A DNA stretch of 24,553 bases from JBFXDI01 sp050181295 (GTDB lineage Bacteria > Pseudomonadota > Alphaproteobacteria > Rhizobiales > Aestuariivirgaceae): positions 1 through 24,553 of the forward strand of contig JBFXDI010000054.1 of NCBI GenBank assembly GCA_050181295.1, written 5' to 3'. The position numbers and the translations under genes are program-made. Below, in pieces: positions 14,609 through 21,485 of this stretch. The notes under the pieces were generated by a model. That model was given only the letters and a program-made list of their open reading frames with translations. It ran no database searches and was not told the DNA's origin. Positions within the stretch are counted from its first letter, which is position 1, and the number at the start of each line of letters is the position of its first letter.

Positions 14609-14618
14609 GAGGTCGCCC

Positions 14619-15782
14619 ATGGACTTCGCGCTATCGGAAGAGCAGCGGATGATCGTCGACACGACGAAGTCCTTCGTCGAGGAGGAGCTCTATCCGCACG
14701 AAGCCGAGGTCGAGCGCACTGGCGCGCTGCGCCCCGATCTCATGCAGGAGCTGAAGCAGAAGGCGATCGCCGCCGGCCTCTATGCCGCCAACATGCCGGC
14801 GGAGGTCGGGGGCGCCGGCCTCGACACGCTGACCTGGGTGCTCTACGAGCGCGAGCTCGGCCGCGCCAACTACGCGCTCCACTGGACCTGCGTGGCCCGG
14901 CCCTCGAACATCCTCATGGCCTGCAATTCCGAGCAGCGCGAGCGCTACACGCTCCCCTGCGTGAGGGGTGAGAAGTCCGACTGCCTGGCCATGACCGAGC
15001 CCGGCGCCGGATCGGATCTTCGCGGCATGAAGACGTCTGCTGTGAAGGACGGCGGCGACTGGGTCATCAACGGCACCAAGCACTTCATCAGCCATGCCGA
15101 CGTCGCGGACTTCACGATCCTCTTCGCGGCCTCGGGCGAGGAGGACACGCCCAAGGGCAAGAAAAAGCTCATCACCGCCTTCCTGATCGACAAGGACCAT
15201 CCGGGTTTCACGGTGCGCGATGGCTACCGCAACGTCTCGCACCGTGGCTACAACAACTCGATCCTCGAGTTCGACAACTGCCGGGTGCCCGGAACACAGG
15301 TGCTGGGCGAGGTCCATAAGGGGTTCGACGTCGCCAATTCCTGGCTCGGCGCCACGCGGCTGCAGGTGGCGGCGACCTGCCTTGGGCGGGCCGAGCGGGC
15401 GCTCGGCCATGCGCTGCAATGGGCCGTGGACCGGCAGCAGTTCGGCCAGCAGATCGGCAAGTTCCAGGGGGTCTCCTTCAAGCTCGCCGACATGGCGACG
15501 GAGCTCAAGGCGGCCGAGCTCCTGACGCTGGAAGCCGCCTGGAAATACGACCAGGGCACGGTCAGCGATTGCGACATGGCGATGGCCAAGCTCAAGGCGA
15601 CCGAGGCGCTCGCCTTCATCGCGGACGAGGCGATCCAGATCCATGGCGGCATGGGCCTCATGGACGACCTGCCCCTGGAGCGCATCTGGCGCGATGCGCG
15701 AGTCGAGCGCATCTGGGAGGGCACGAGCGAGATCCAGCGCCACATCATCTCGCGCGCCCTCCTCCGCCCGCTCGGAGGATGA
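14619..15782 (+). CDS. Acyl-CoA dehydrogenase, candidate gamma-butyrobetainyl-CoA dehydrogenase
   Basis: A 387-residue FAD-dependent acyl-CoA dehydrogenase with N-terminal helical, middle beta (CLAMTEPGAGSDLRGMKT) and C-terminal helical domains. The IHGGMGLMDDLPLERIWRDA motif is followed by RIWEGTSEIQRHIISRALL. The catalytic base in this family is usually the Glu of (Y/W)EGT, here Glu367. The enzyme removes hydrogens alpha-beta from an acyl-CoA and passes electrons to ETF. Neighbours suggest gamma-butyrobetainyl-CoA to crotonobetainyl-CoA, the reverse of E. coli CaiA. ATG 14619 is fixed by TAGGAGGT, which includes the SDR stop. Upstream coding in this frame (from 14355) is an overlap with the SDR and is not real. 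Confidence 0.87.
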   Translation: MDFALSEEQRMIVDTTKSFVEEELYPHEAEVERTGALRPDLMQELKQKAIAAGLYAANMPAEVGGAGLDTLTWVLYERELGRANYALHWTCVARPSNILMACNSEQRERYTLPCVRGEKSDCLAMTEPGAGSDLRGMKTSAVKDGGDWVINGTKHFISHADVADFTILFAASGEEDTPKGKKKLITAFLIDKDHPGFTVRDGYRNVSHRGYNNSILEFDNCRVPGTQVLGEVHKGFDVANSWLGATRLQVAATCLGRAERALGHALQWAVDRQQFGQQIGKFQGVSFKLADMATELKAAELLTLEAAWKYDQGTVSDCDMAMAKLKATEALAFIADEAIQIHGGMGLMDDLPLERIWRDARVERIWEGTSEIQRHIISRALLRPLGG

Positions 15783-15859
15783 GGATGAGCTTGGCATTTT
15801 CCTGTCCTCTTTCCGTGGTCGCCCGGATGATGATCGGAATGAAGAGGCCCTCCATTTCT

Positions 15860-15946
15860 CGTCATGCCAGCGCAAGGTGGCATCCCCTGAAGCGCCTCCG
15901 CTCGCAGGGAACTCATCAGGCGACCCCAGCTTTCGCTGGGGTGACG
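15860..15946. repeat. Family B repeat, copy 3
   Basis: CGTCATGCCAGCGCAAGGTG with GCATCCCCTGAAGC at the left and GACCCCAGCTTTCGCTGGGG then TGACG at the right form an imperfect inverted repeat of about 87 bases. It lies 78 bases after the acyl-CoA dehydrogenase stop. Confidence 0.75.
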
Positions 15947-15965
15947 ATCGTTGGAAACCCGCAAA

Positions 15966-16082
15966 CCTCCCCCTCGGGGGGAGGTGGGCCTGAGCGGCAG
16001 CACGGGCCGGGTGGGGTCCATCGACATCTGTCAGCGATCTTTCACCTCACCCCTGCCCCTCCCCCTCCAGGGGAGGGGTGCG
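15966..16082. repeat. Family A repeat, copy 4
   Basis: The left hairpin CCTCCCCCTCGGGGGGAGG, then a GGGCCGGGTGGGG box, then the right half CCCCTGCCCCTCCCCCTCCA with a G-run form the same layout as the other copies. A fifth copy follows 80 bases later. Confidence 0.8.
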
Positions 16083-16161
16083 CAGAAGCCACGTCATCTT
16101 CAAAAGGAGAGTGCGAAGGCGTCCCCTCCGACGTCAGGGCCGGGCGTGAACGTTGTGCTCA

Positions 16162-16280
16162 CCTCCCCCTCGGGGGGAGGTCGGCCTGCGCGGGAGCGCG
16201 GGCCGGGTGGGGTTTTATGGGGCACGCGCGGCACAATCCTTCACCCCACCCCTGCCCCTCCCCCTCAAGGGGAGGGGTGC
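16162..16280. repeat. Family A repeat, copy 5
   Basis: It starts with the same 19-base left hairpin as copy 4, followed by CGGGCCGGGTGGGG and the right half CCCCTGCCCCTCCCCCTCAA. It ends about 25 bases before the acyl-CoA synthetase start, so the right hairpin sits close to the ribosome binding region of that gene. Confidence 0.8.
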
Positions 16281-16305
16281 CAAGGGCACCTGCGCAGGGG
16301 TGAAG

Positions 16306-18375
16306 ATGCCGCAGATTCCGAAAAAGAACCTCTCGCGGCTGCTGGCGCCGAAATCCATCGCGTTCATCGGCGGGGGCGAGGCGGAGGTCGCGCTGAGCAA
16401 GACCCGCGAGCTCGGCTTTCCGGGAAAAATCTTCGCGGTCAATCCGCGCCGCGAGACGCTCGCCGGCGTGAAATGCCTGCCTTCGATCGCGGAGCTTCCC
16501 TCCGCGCCCGACGCCGCCTTCATCGCGGTGAAGCGCGAGCCGACGGTCGAGGCCGTGCGCGCGCTGGCGCGCCTCGGCGCGGGCGGCGCCGTCATCTACG
16601 CCTCGGGCTTCGCCGAGGTCGGCGAGGAGGGAAAGCGCCTGCAGGCGGGGATGCTGGAAGCCGCGGGCTCCATGCCGCTCATGGGGCCCAACTGCTACGG
16701 CTATGTGAACTATCTCGACCGTGCGGCGCCCTGGCCGGACGAGCATGGCGGCACGCCACGCCAGTCGGGTGTCGCCATCATCACCCAGTCCGGCAACATC
16801 GCCGTCAATTTCACCATGACGCGGCGCGCCCTGCCCTTGGCCGGCGTCTACGCGCTCGGCAACCAGGCCGACGTCGACATGGCGGCGATGCTGGAGGCCT
16901 TGTCGGCGGACGAGCGTGTGACGGCGATCGGGCTCCATATCGAGGGCTTGCGCGACATCCCGGCTTTCGCGCGGGCGGCGGAAGCTGCGATCCGCGCGAG
17001 GAAGCCGGTCGTCGCGCTCAAGACCGGACGCTCCGAGCAGGGCGCCAAGGTCACCATGAGCCACACGAGCTCGCTCGCCGGCTCGGACACACTCTACGAC
17101 GCCCTTTTCGCTCGCTACGGCATCGCGCGCATGGACTCAGTCACGGCTTTCGTGGAGACGCTGAAATTCCTGCACCACGGCGGCCCCATTCTGGGCGGCC
17201 GGCTCGTCTCGCTCTCCTGCTCGGGCGGCGAGGCGGCGCTCGTGGCCGACATGAGCCTCGGACGCCAGATCTCCTTCCCGCCCTTCGATCCCGCGACGGC
17301 GTCGAACGTGCGCGCGACGCTCAACGAATATGTCTCGATCGACAACCCGCTCGACTACCACACCTTCATCTGGAACCAGGAGGAGAAGCTCAAAGCCACC
17401 TTCTCCGCGACGCTCGCCGGCGGCTTCGACGTCGGCATGCTGATCCTCGACATCCCGACCTCACCCGGCATGAGTCCCGCGACCTGGCTCGTCACCGCCG
17501 ATGCCTGGGCCAAGGCGGCGCAGGCGACAGGCGCGCGCGCCGCCATGGTGGCGAGCCTCCTCGAATGCCTGCCGGAGGATGTCGCCGGCAGGGTGTCGGC
17601 GGCGGGCGTGGCGCCGATGGCCGGGCTGGACGACGCGCTCACCGCCTTCGAGGCGGCGGCGCGGATCGGGCAGGCCTGGGCACGGGAGAGCCGCCCGCAG
17701 GTGGCGGAGGCCCCTGCCCTCTCCTCCGGAACTGTCCGCTCCCTCACCGAGCACGAGGCGAAGGCGCGTCTGAAGGCCTTCGGGCTCCGCGTGCCTGACG
17801 GCATTGTCTGCAAGCCTGGAGAGGCGGCAGCGGCCGCATCGAAGATCGGCTTCCCGGTGGCGCTGAAAGCCTCGAGCACCGAGCTGCTCCACAAGACCGA
17901 AGCCGGTGGCGTCCTCCTCAATCTCAAGTCGGAGGCAGAGGTCGAGGCCGCCGCGCGCAAGCTCTCGACGCTCGCGCCCGACGTGCTGGTCGAGCGCATG
18001 GCGACGGGCGCCGTCGCCGAGCTGATCGTAGGCGTCATCCGCGACCCGCAGTTCGGGCTGGCTCTGGTCTTGGGCGCCGGCGGCGTGCTGACCGAGCTTC
18101 TGAAGGACACCGCCACCCTCATGCTGCCGACCGACCGGGCCGAGATCGAGCGGGCGCTGAAAGGCTTGAAGACCTGGCCGCTCGTTGCGGGCTTTCGGGG
18201 CAAGGTGGGCGATGAGGCCGGCGTGGTGGAGGCCGTGGAAGCCATCGCGCGCTTCGCGATGGCGCACGCCGATACGCTCGAAGAGCTGGACGTCAACCCG
18301 CTGATGGTGCTGCCACCGGGTGAGGGCGCCGTCGCCGTCGACGCGCTCGTGCGGTTGCGGAATCAAGGCCGATGA
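16306..18375 (+). CDS. NDP-forming acyl-CoA synthetase, fused alpha-beta type
   Basis: A 689-residue acetate-CoA ligase (NDP-forming) family protein. The order is CoA-binding Rossmann domain (about 10-130; SIAFIGGGE, LMGPNCYGYVN), succinyl-CoA-synthetase-like domains (about 150-450), and a C-terminal ATP-grasp half (about 475-689; LTEHEAKARLKAFGL, PVALKASSTELLHKTEAGGV, LVLGAGGVLTELLKDTA). The phosphohistidine is His253 in MSHTSSLAGSD. These enzymes work reversibly through an acyl phosphate and a phosphoenzyme, not through an acyl-adenylate. In this cluster it may activate gamma-butyrobetaine or crotonobetaine, or recover ATP from betainyl-CoA. ATG 16306 has CAGGGG upstream; earlier in-frame codons run through a repeat. 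Confidence 0.87.
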   Translation: MPQIPKKNLSRLLAPKSIAFIGGGEAEVALSKTRELGFPGKIFAVNPRRETLAGVKCLPSIAELPSAPDAAFIAVKREPTVEAVRALARLGAGGAVIYASGFAEVGEEGKRLQAGMLEAAGSMPLMGPNCYGYVNYLDRAAPWPDEHGGTPRQSGVAIITQSGNIAVNFTMTRRALPLAGVYALGNQADVDMAAMLEALSADERVTAIGLHIEGLRDIPAFARAAEAAIRARKPVVALKTGRSEQGAKVTMSHTSSLAGSDTLYDALFARYGIARMDSVTAFVETLKFLHHGGPILGGRLVSLSCSGGEAALVADMSLGRQISFPPFDPATASNVRATLNEYVSIDNPLDYHTFIWNQEEKLKATFSATLAGGFDVGMLILDIPTSPGMSPATWLVTADAWAKAAQATGARAAMVASLLECLPEDVAGRVSAAGVAPMAGLDDALTAFEAAARIGQAWARESRPQVAEAPALSSGTVRSLTEHEAKARLKAFGLRVPDGIVCKPGEAAAAASKIGFPVALKASSTELLHKTEAGGVLLNLKSEAEVEAAARKLSTLAPDVLVERMATGAVAELIVGVIRDPQFGLALVLGAGGVLTELLKDTATLMLPTDRAEIERALKGLKTWPLVAGFRGKVGDEAGVVEAVEAIARFAMAHADTLEELDVNPLMVLPPGEGAVAVDALVRLRNQGR

Positions 18376-18407
18376 ACGAACCATTCCGTCATTCCAGCAC
18401 TCAACTT

Positions 18408-18507
18408 TGTCATGCCCGGACTCGTTCCGGGCATCCATGAACACCGATGGTGCACATCTTGTTCAGGTCCGTGTTCATGGATTGCCGGGTCAAGCCCGGC
18501 AATGACA
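18408..18507. repeat. 100-base long inverted repeat (GTCATGCCCGG / CCGGCAATGACA type)
   Basis: TGTCATGCCCGGACTCGTTC followed by CGGGCATCCATGAACAC at the left is the imperfect complement of GTGTTCATGGATTGCCGGGT followed by CAAGCCCGGCAATGACA at the right. Each arm is about 39 bases and has its own small hairpin. It separates the acyl-CoA synthetase gene from the hydratase gene. The right arm recurs at 9927-9973. Confidence 0.8.
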
Positions 18508-18562
18508 AGGGGGGAGTGAGCTGCGCGCTGATATGACGAATGAGGAGAGGAGCACAAGAACC

Positions 18563-19345
18563 ATGTCCGACCCCATCAGGACCGAACGGCGCGGCAACGT
18601 GCTGGAGGTCACGATCGACCGGCCGAAGGCCAACGCCATCGACGCCGCGACCAGCCGCGTCATGGGCGACGTCTTCGCAAAATTCCGCGATGATCCCGCG
18701 CTTCGGGTCGCGATCCTGACGGGGGCGGGGGAAAAATTCTTCTGTCCGGGCTGGGACCTCAAGGCGGCAGCCGCCGGCGAGGCGCCGGACGTGGATTACG
18801 GCGTCGGCGGCTTCGGCGGGCTGCAGGAGCTCCCCGATCTCAACAAGCCGGTCATCGCGGCGGTGAACGGCATCGCCTTCGGCGGCGGCTTCGAGATCGC
18901 GCTCTCCTGCGATCTCATTCTCGCGGCCGAGCACGCGACCTTCGCGCTGCCCGAGATCCGCTCCGGCACCATCGCGGACGCCGCGACCATCAAGCTGCCG
19001 CGCCGCATGCCCTATCACGTCGCCATGGAGCTGCTGTTCACGGGCCGCGTGGTGGACGCCGAGGAGGCAAAACACTGGGGCCTCGTCAACGAGGTGCTGC
19101 CGGCGCCTAAGCTCATGGAGCGGGCGCGCGAACTCGCCTCGCTCCTGGCTTCCGGGCCGCCGCTCGTCTTCGCCGCCATCAAGGAGACGGCGCGCGAGAC
19201 GGCGCATCTTCCCGTGCAGCAGGCCTTCGACATGGTGACGAAGCGCAAGCTCAAGACGGTGGACGTGCTCTATGCGAGCGAGGACCAGCTCGAAGGGGCG
19301 AAGGCCTTCGCGGAGAAGCGCTCGCCCGTGTGGAAAGGGCGGTGA
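18563..19345 (+). CDS. caiD: Crotonobetainyl-CoA hydratase (carnitinyl-CoA dehydratase), CaiD-type
   Basis: A 260-residue crotonase-fold enzyme almost exactly the length of E. coli CaiD (261). CaiD interconverts crotonobetainyl-CoA and L-carnitinyl-CoA. Stretches recalled as near-identical in CaiD include DRPKANAIDA, GAGEKFF, GWDLKAAA, KPVIAAVNG and the end FAEKRSPVWKGR. The two crotonase glutamates align as Glu111 (GGGFEIAL) and Glu131 (LPEIRSG). The loop after Glu131 reads TIADAATIKLP instead of the E. coli VPDSGG-type loop, so the branch is not enterobacterial. ATG 18563 is preferred: it gives CaiD length and has GGAG upstream. ATG 18533 would add ten residues. Confidence 0.88.
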   Translation: MSDPIRTERRGNVLEVTIDRPKANAIDAATSRVMGDVFAKFRDDPALRVAILTGAGEKFFCPGWDLKAAAAGEAPDVDYGVGGFGGLQELPDLNKPVIAAVNGIAFGGGFEIALSCDLILAAEHATFALPEIRSGTIADAATIKLPRRMPYHVAMELLFTGRVVDAEEAKHWGLVNEVLPAPKLMERARELASLLASGPPLVFAAIKETARETAHLPVQQAFDMVTKRKLKTVDVLYASEDQLEGAKAFAEKRSPVWKGR

Positions 19346-19361
19346 GAGCACGGCCGCCGGC

Positions 19362-19637
19362 TCATCGGTAGACCTGGCGGCGATGGCCGACCCTGAGCAC
19401 GAGGACGACCAGGCGATTGTCCTCGATCGAAACGATCAGCCGATAGTCGCCGATCCGATAGCGCCAAAGTCCTGAAAACTCTCCCGTGAGAGCATGGCCC
19501 ATGCGGCGCGGATCCTCCCGCGTGGCAACGCGCTCGCGCAGAAACTTCAGAATCCTGAGCTGCTCTTGCGGCCCGAGCGCCTTCAACTCCTTCGCGGCGG
19601 CGGCGTCGAACTCGACCCGCCACTCACTTGCCGTCAA
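19362..19637 (-). CDS. RelE/ParE-family toxin
   Basis: A 91-residue basic protein of the RelE/ParE type. Typical features are EWRVEFDAAAAKELKALGPQ at the start, DPRRMGHALTGEFSGLWRYR in the middle, and RIGDYRLIVSIEDNRLVVLV, VLRVGHRRQVYR at the end. RelE toxins cleave mRNA in the ribosome, while ParE relatives inhibit gyrase; the GLWRYRIGDYR core with a closing VGHRRxVY leans to RelE. The start overlaps the antitoxin stop by 14 bases, so the pair is one translationally coupled unit. It converges with the hydratase gene, with only 16 bases between the stop codons. Confidence 0.88.
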   Translation of the reverse strand: MTASEWRVEFDAAAAKELKALGPQEQLRILKFLRERVATREDPRRMGHALTGEFSGLWRYRIGDYRLIVSIEDNRLVVLVLRVGHRRQVYR

Positions 19638-19833
19638 GCCCGGCCTCTAGCTCCTCCAGCGATACCCGCGCGCGGCCGGGCTTCTGCCGGCGCTTGGCGA
19701 GGAACGCGTCCTCCAGGTCGTCAAGATGGGCGAGGATCGCCTCGCGGGCATAGAAGCTTTTCGTCCGCCCGGTCTGGCGGGCGAGGCGCTCCAATCTTTC
19801 CTCGATCTCAAGCGGCAGTCTCAGAGCGAGCAT
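19624..19833 (-). CDS. RelB/ribbon-helix-helix antitoxin
   Basis: A 69-residue antitoxin. The N-terminal ribbon-helix-helix DNA-binding domain reads MLALRLPLEIEERLERLARQ followed by TGRTKSFYAREAILAHLDDL. The C-terminal tail (about 45-69; RARVSLEELEAGLDGK) should wrap the toxin. The frame is open 14 codons upstream, but ATG 19833 begins the conserved strand and is preceded by AAGGAG. It neutralises the RelE-type toxin and should repress its own promoter. A palindrome 12 bases upstream of the start is the likely operator. Confidence 0.87.
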   Translation of the reverse strand: MLALRLPLEIEERLERLARQTGRTKSFYAREAILAHLDDLEDAFLAKRRQKPGRARVSLEELEAGLDGK

Positions 19834-19845
19834 GGCTGTCTCCTT

Positions 19846-19861
19846 GCTATACATATATAGC
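19846..19861. promoter_or_regulatory. Candidate RelB operator/promoter palindrome
   Basis: GCTATA-CATA-TATAGC is a perfect six-base inverted repeat around a four-base centre, in an AT-rich island within GC-rich DNA. It lies just upstream of the antitoxin start and its ribosome site. Read on the minus strand it includes TATATATGTATA, compatible with a -10 region, so RHH dimers bound here would block transcription. This is an inference from position and symmetry. Confidence 0.55.
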
Positions 19862-19875
19862 AGCTTGCCCCACAT

Positions 19876-21039
19876 CTATCCAGACGCCCGGCGCCTCATG
19901 AGGACGATCGCCGCCAGGACGAAGGCGCCGGCAGACGCCGTGAACGATACCGCCTCGAAGCCTCGCGCCGCGTAGAGCGCGCCCATGAGGAAGCCGGCCA
20001 CGCCCTGCGCGAGGTAGGTGATGACGGAAAATAGGGCGATGACGGCGCCCCTGACCGCCGGCGGCGACAGGGACAGCGAGACGACGAGGCTCGTCATCGC
20101 CAGATGCGCGGCGACGCCCCAGACAAAGGCATAAAGGACGGCCGTCACCAGGTTGTGCGCTGCAAGCGGCAGGATCAGATAATTGAGCCCAATCGCCAAG
20201 AGCGCCGGCCCCACCATCCGCCTCGGGCCCGAGCGGTTGATGCGCGCATCGAAGACCGTGCCGAAGCCGAAGCCCGCGCCGTAGCTCATGGCGACGAGGC
20301 CGCCGAGCCAGGCGCCGGCCGCGTGCAGCGTCCGCAGGTGGTCGCCGAGGAAGGAATAGGTGGCGTAGAACGCGAACATGAACGCGAAAGTCGCGGCCAG
20401 GAACACGAGCGCATCCGGCGCCGCGACCGCCTGGCGGTAGCTCACGCGCCGTGCTTCGCCCGTGGGCCTGCCTGCCGGAAGAAGCCGGTAGGCGAGGCAC
20501 GCCGCGAGCGCCAGACCGGCGACATAGAGGAAGGTCGTGCGCCAACCCATGGCGTCGGTGAGGAAGGCGCTCAACGGCACCCCGGCGCAGAGCGCCACCG
20601 ACCACCCGAGCACCACGCGCCCCAAAGCCTGCGTCCGATAGGACTCCGCGCTGAGCTCGGCGGCGAGCGCGTAGGTGCCGGGGATGACGATGCCCCCGGC
20701 GGCGCCGATCAGGAACTGGCCCACGACGAGCACCGGCCAGCTCCAGGCGAGGCCGCAGAGCGCAAGCGCAGCCGACATGACGAGAAAGGCAAGCTGGAGC
20801 GACCGCCGCTTGGGCCAGGTGTCGAGCTTCGGGGCGGCGAGGAAAGCGGACGCCGCGACGCCGAAGCCATGGCTTCCGGCCGCGACCCCCACCTCCGCCG
20901 GGCCGGCCGCGAGCGCGTGCATGATGTCGGTCAGCATCGGCGAGAGCATCAGCGCCTGCAGGCCGACCGTCGCGATCCCCGCCATCAGGATGTGGAGATT
21001 GCGCCTCAGCATCGGGTCGGGAGACTCGGGGCTCGCCAT
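19876..21039 (-). CDS. MFS transporter (DHA1-like efflux type)
   Basis: A roughly 387-residue major facilitator with about twelve membrane helices. Recognisable parts are TVGLQALMLSPMLTDIMHAL (helix 1), GSHGFGVAASAFLAAPKLDT leading into WPKRRSLQLAF (motif A region), FLIGAAGGIVIPGTYALAAE (motif B/C region) and ATYSFLGDHLRTLHAAG in the second half. The layout resembles bacterial drug and sugar efflux MFS proteins, but the substrate is unknown. ATG 21039 is taken. A longer form starting at 21081 would add 14 residues, and its start codon would overlap the divergent gene's start inside GCATGC. No strong ribosome site supports either. Confidence 0.85.
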   Translation of the reverse strand: MASPESPDPMLRRNLHILMAGIATVGLQALMLSPMLTDIMHALAAGPAEVGVAAGSHGFGVAASAFLAAPKLDTWPKRRSLQLAFLVMSAALALCGLAWSWPVLVVGQFLIGAAGGIVIPGTYALAAELSAESYRTQALGRVVLGWSVALCAGVPLSAFLTDAMGWRTTFLYVAGLALAACLAYRLLPAGRPTGEARRVSYRQAVAAPDALVFLAATFAFMFAFYATYSFLGDHLRTLHAAGAWLGGLVAMSYGAGFGFGTVFDARINRSGPRRMVGPALLAIGLNYLILPLAAHNLVTAVLYAFVWGVAAHLAMTSLVVSLSLSPPAVRGAVIALFSVITYLAQGVAGFLMGALYAARGFEAVSFTASAGAFVLAAIVLMRRRASG

Positions 21040-21079
21040 GACACCGGATTGCCACGTTCCGGGCGTAGCCGGAAGGCGC

Positions 21080-21430
21080 ATGCTTTGCGCCCTTCGCCAA
21101 CGCTCGAGCCCCTATGGCCTGCTGCTCGCGCTGCTCCTGGCGCTGACGCTCGGCCTCCATGCCGACCTTGCGGCACGCATGGCGCCCGCCGGGCATCATA
21201 CGGCCGCGATGGACGATCCGATGCCCGGCCATGCGCATCACGGCCCTCATCAAAGGTCGGACGAGAAGGCGCTCATGAAGACCTGCGCCGGTTATTGCAG
21301 CATCGTCGGCGTCAGCATCGAGCTGACCTTCCTGCCGTCTCCTCCGGCGGTCGCCGCCGTCCCGCTCGTGGCCGCAACGGCGGCGCCGTTCCAGCCGCGG
21401 CCCGCAGCGCCCCCTCCCCGCTTCACCTGA
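21080..21430 (+). CDS. His/Met-rich secreted or membrane-anchored protein, possibly copper-related
   Basis: A 116-residue protein. A hydrophobic N-terminal segment (SPYGLLLALLLALTLGLHAD, about 10-29) acts as signal or anchor. A His/Met-rich stretch follows (GHHTAAMDDPMPGHAHHGPH), then a Cys pair in MKTCAGYCSIVG and a Pro/Ala-rich C-terminus. Metal-binding character and the DUF305 gene 55 bases downstream suggest periplasmic copper handling; this is inference, since no named family is recognised. GGAAGG lies upstream of the ATG. The start codon sits in GCATGC, shared with the longest possible start of the divergent MFS gene. Confidence 0.6.
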   Translation: MLCALRQRSSPYGLLLALLLALTLGLHADLAARMAPAGHHTAAMDDPMPGHAHHGPHQRSDEKALMKTCAGYCSIVGVSIELTFLPSPPAVAAVPLVAATAAPFQPRPAAPPPRFT

Positions 21431-21485
21431 GCCTCTGCCGGCCCTTTCGTGCCGGCCAACGAAACTCTCAGAACAGGATAGAAAG

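Larger units (their letters stand above)
15783..16305. other. Repeat-filled gap inside the carnitine cluster
   Basis: These 523 bases between the acyl-CoA dehydrogenase and acyl-CoA synthetase genes show no credible gene. They contain one family B element (15860-15946) and two family A elements (15966-16082 and 16162-16280), separated by short unique sequence. Reading frames through them give only low-complexity Pro/Ser/Arg/Gly peptides. Confidence 0.7.

Noticed and set aside
14355..14618. N-terminal extension of the acyl-CoA dehydrogenase
   Set aside because: It overlaps the 3' part of the SDR gene in another frame. The AGGAGGT site before ATG 14619 and the conserved MDFALSEEQR start fix the true beginning.
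9743..16280. Possible CRISPR array from the recurrent CCTCCCC repeats
   Set aside because: The copies are about 100-120 bases, lie hundreds to thousands of bases apart between genes, and have internal palindromes but no regular spacers.
15951..17798. 615-codon plus-strand open frame overlapping the acyl-CoA synthetase gene
   Set aside because: Its translation is Arg/Gly/Ala low-complexity sequence in another frame of the synthetase and the repeats before it.
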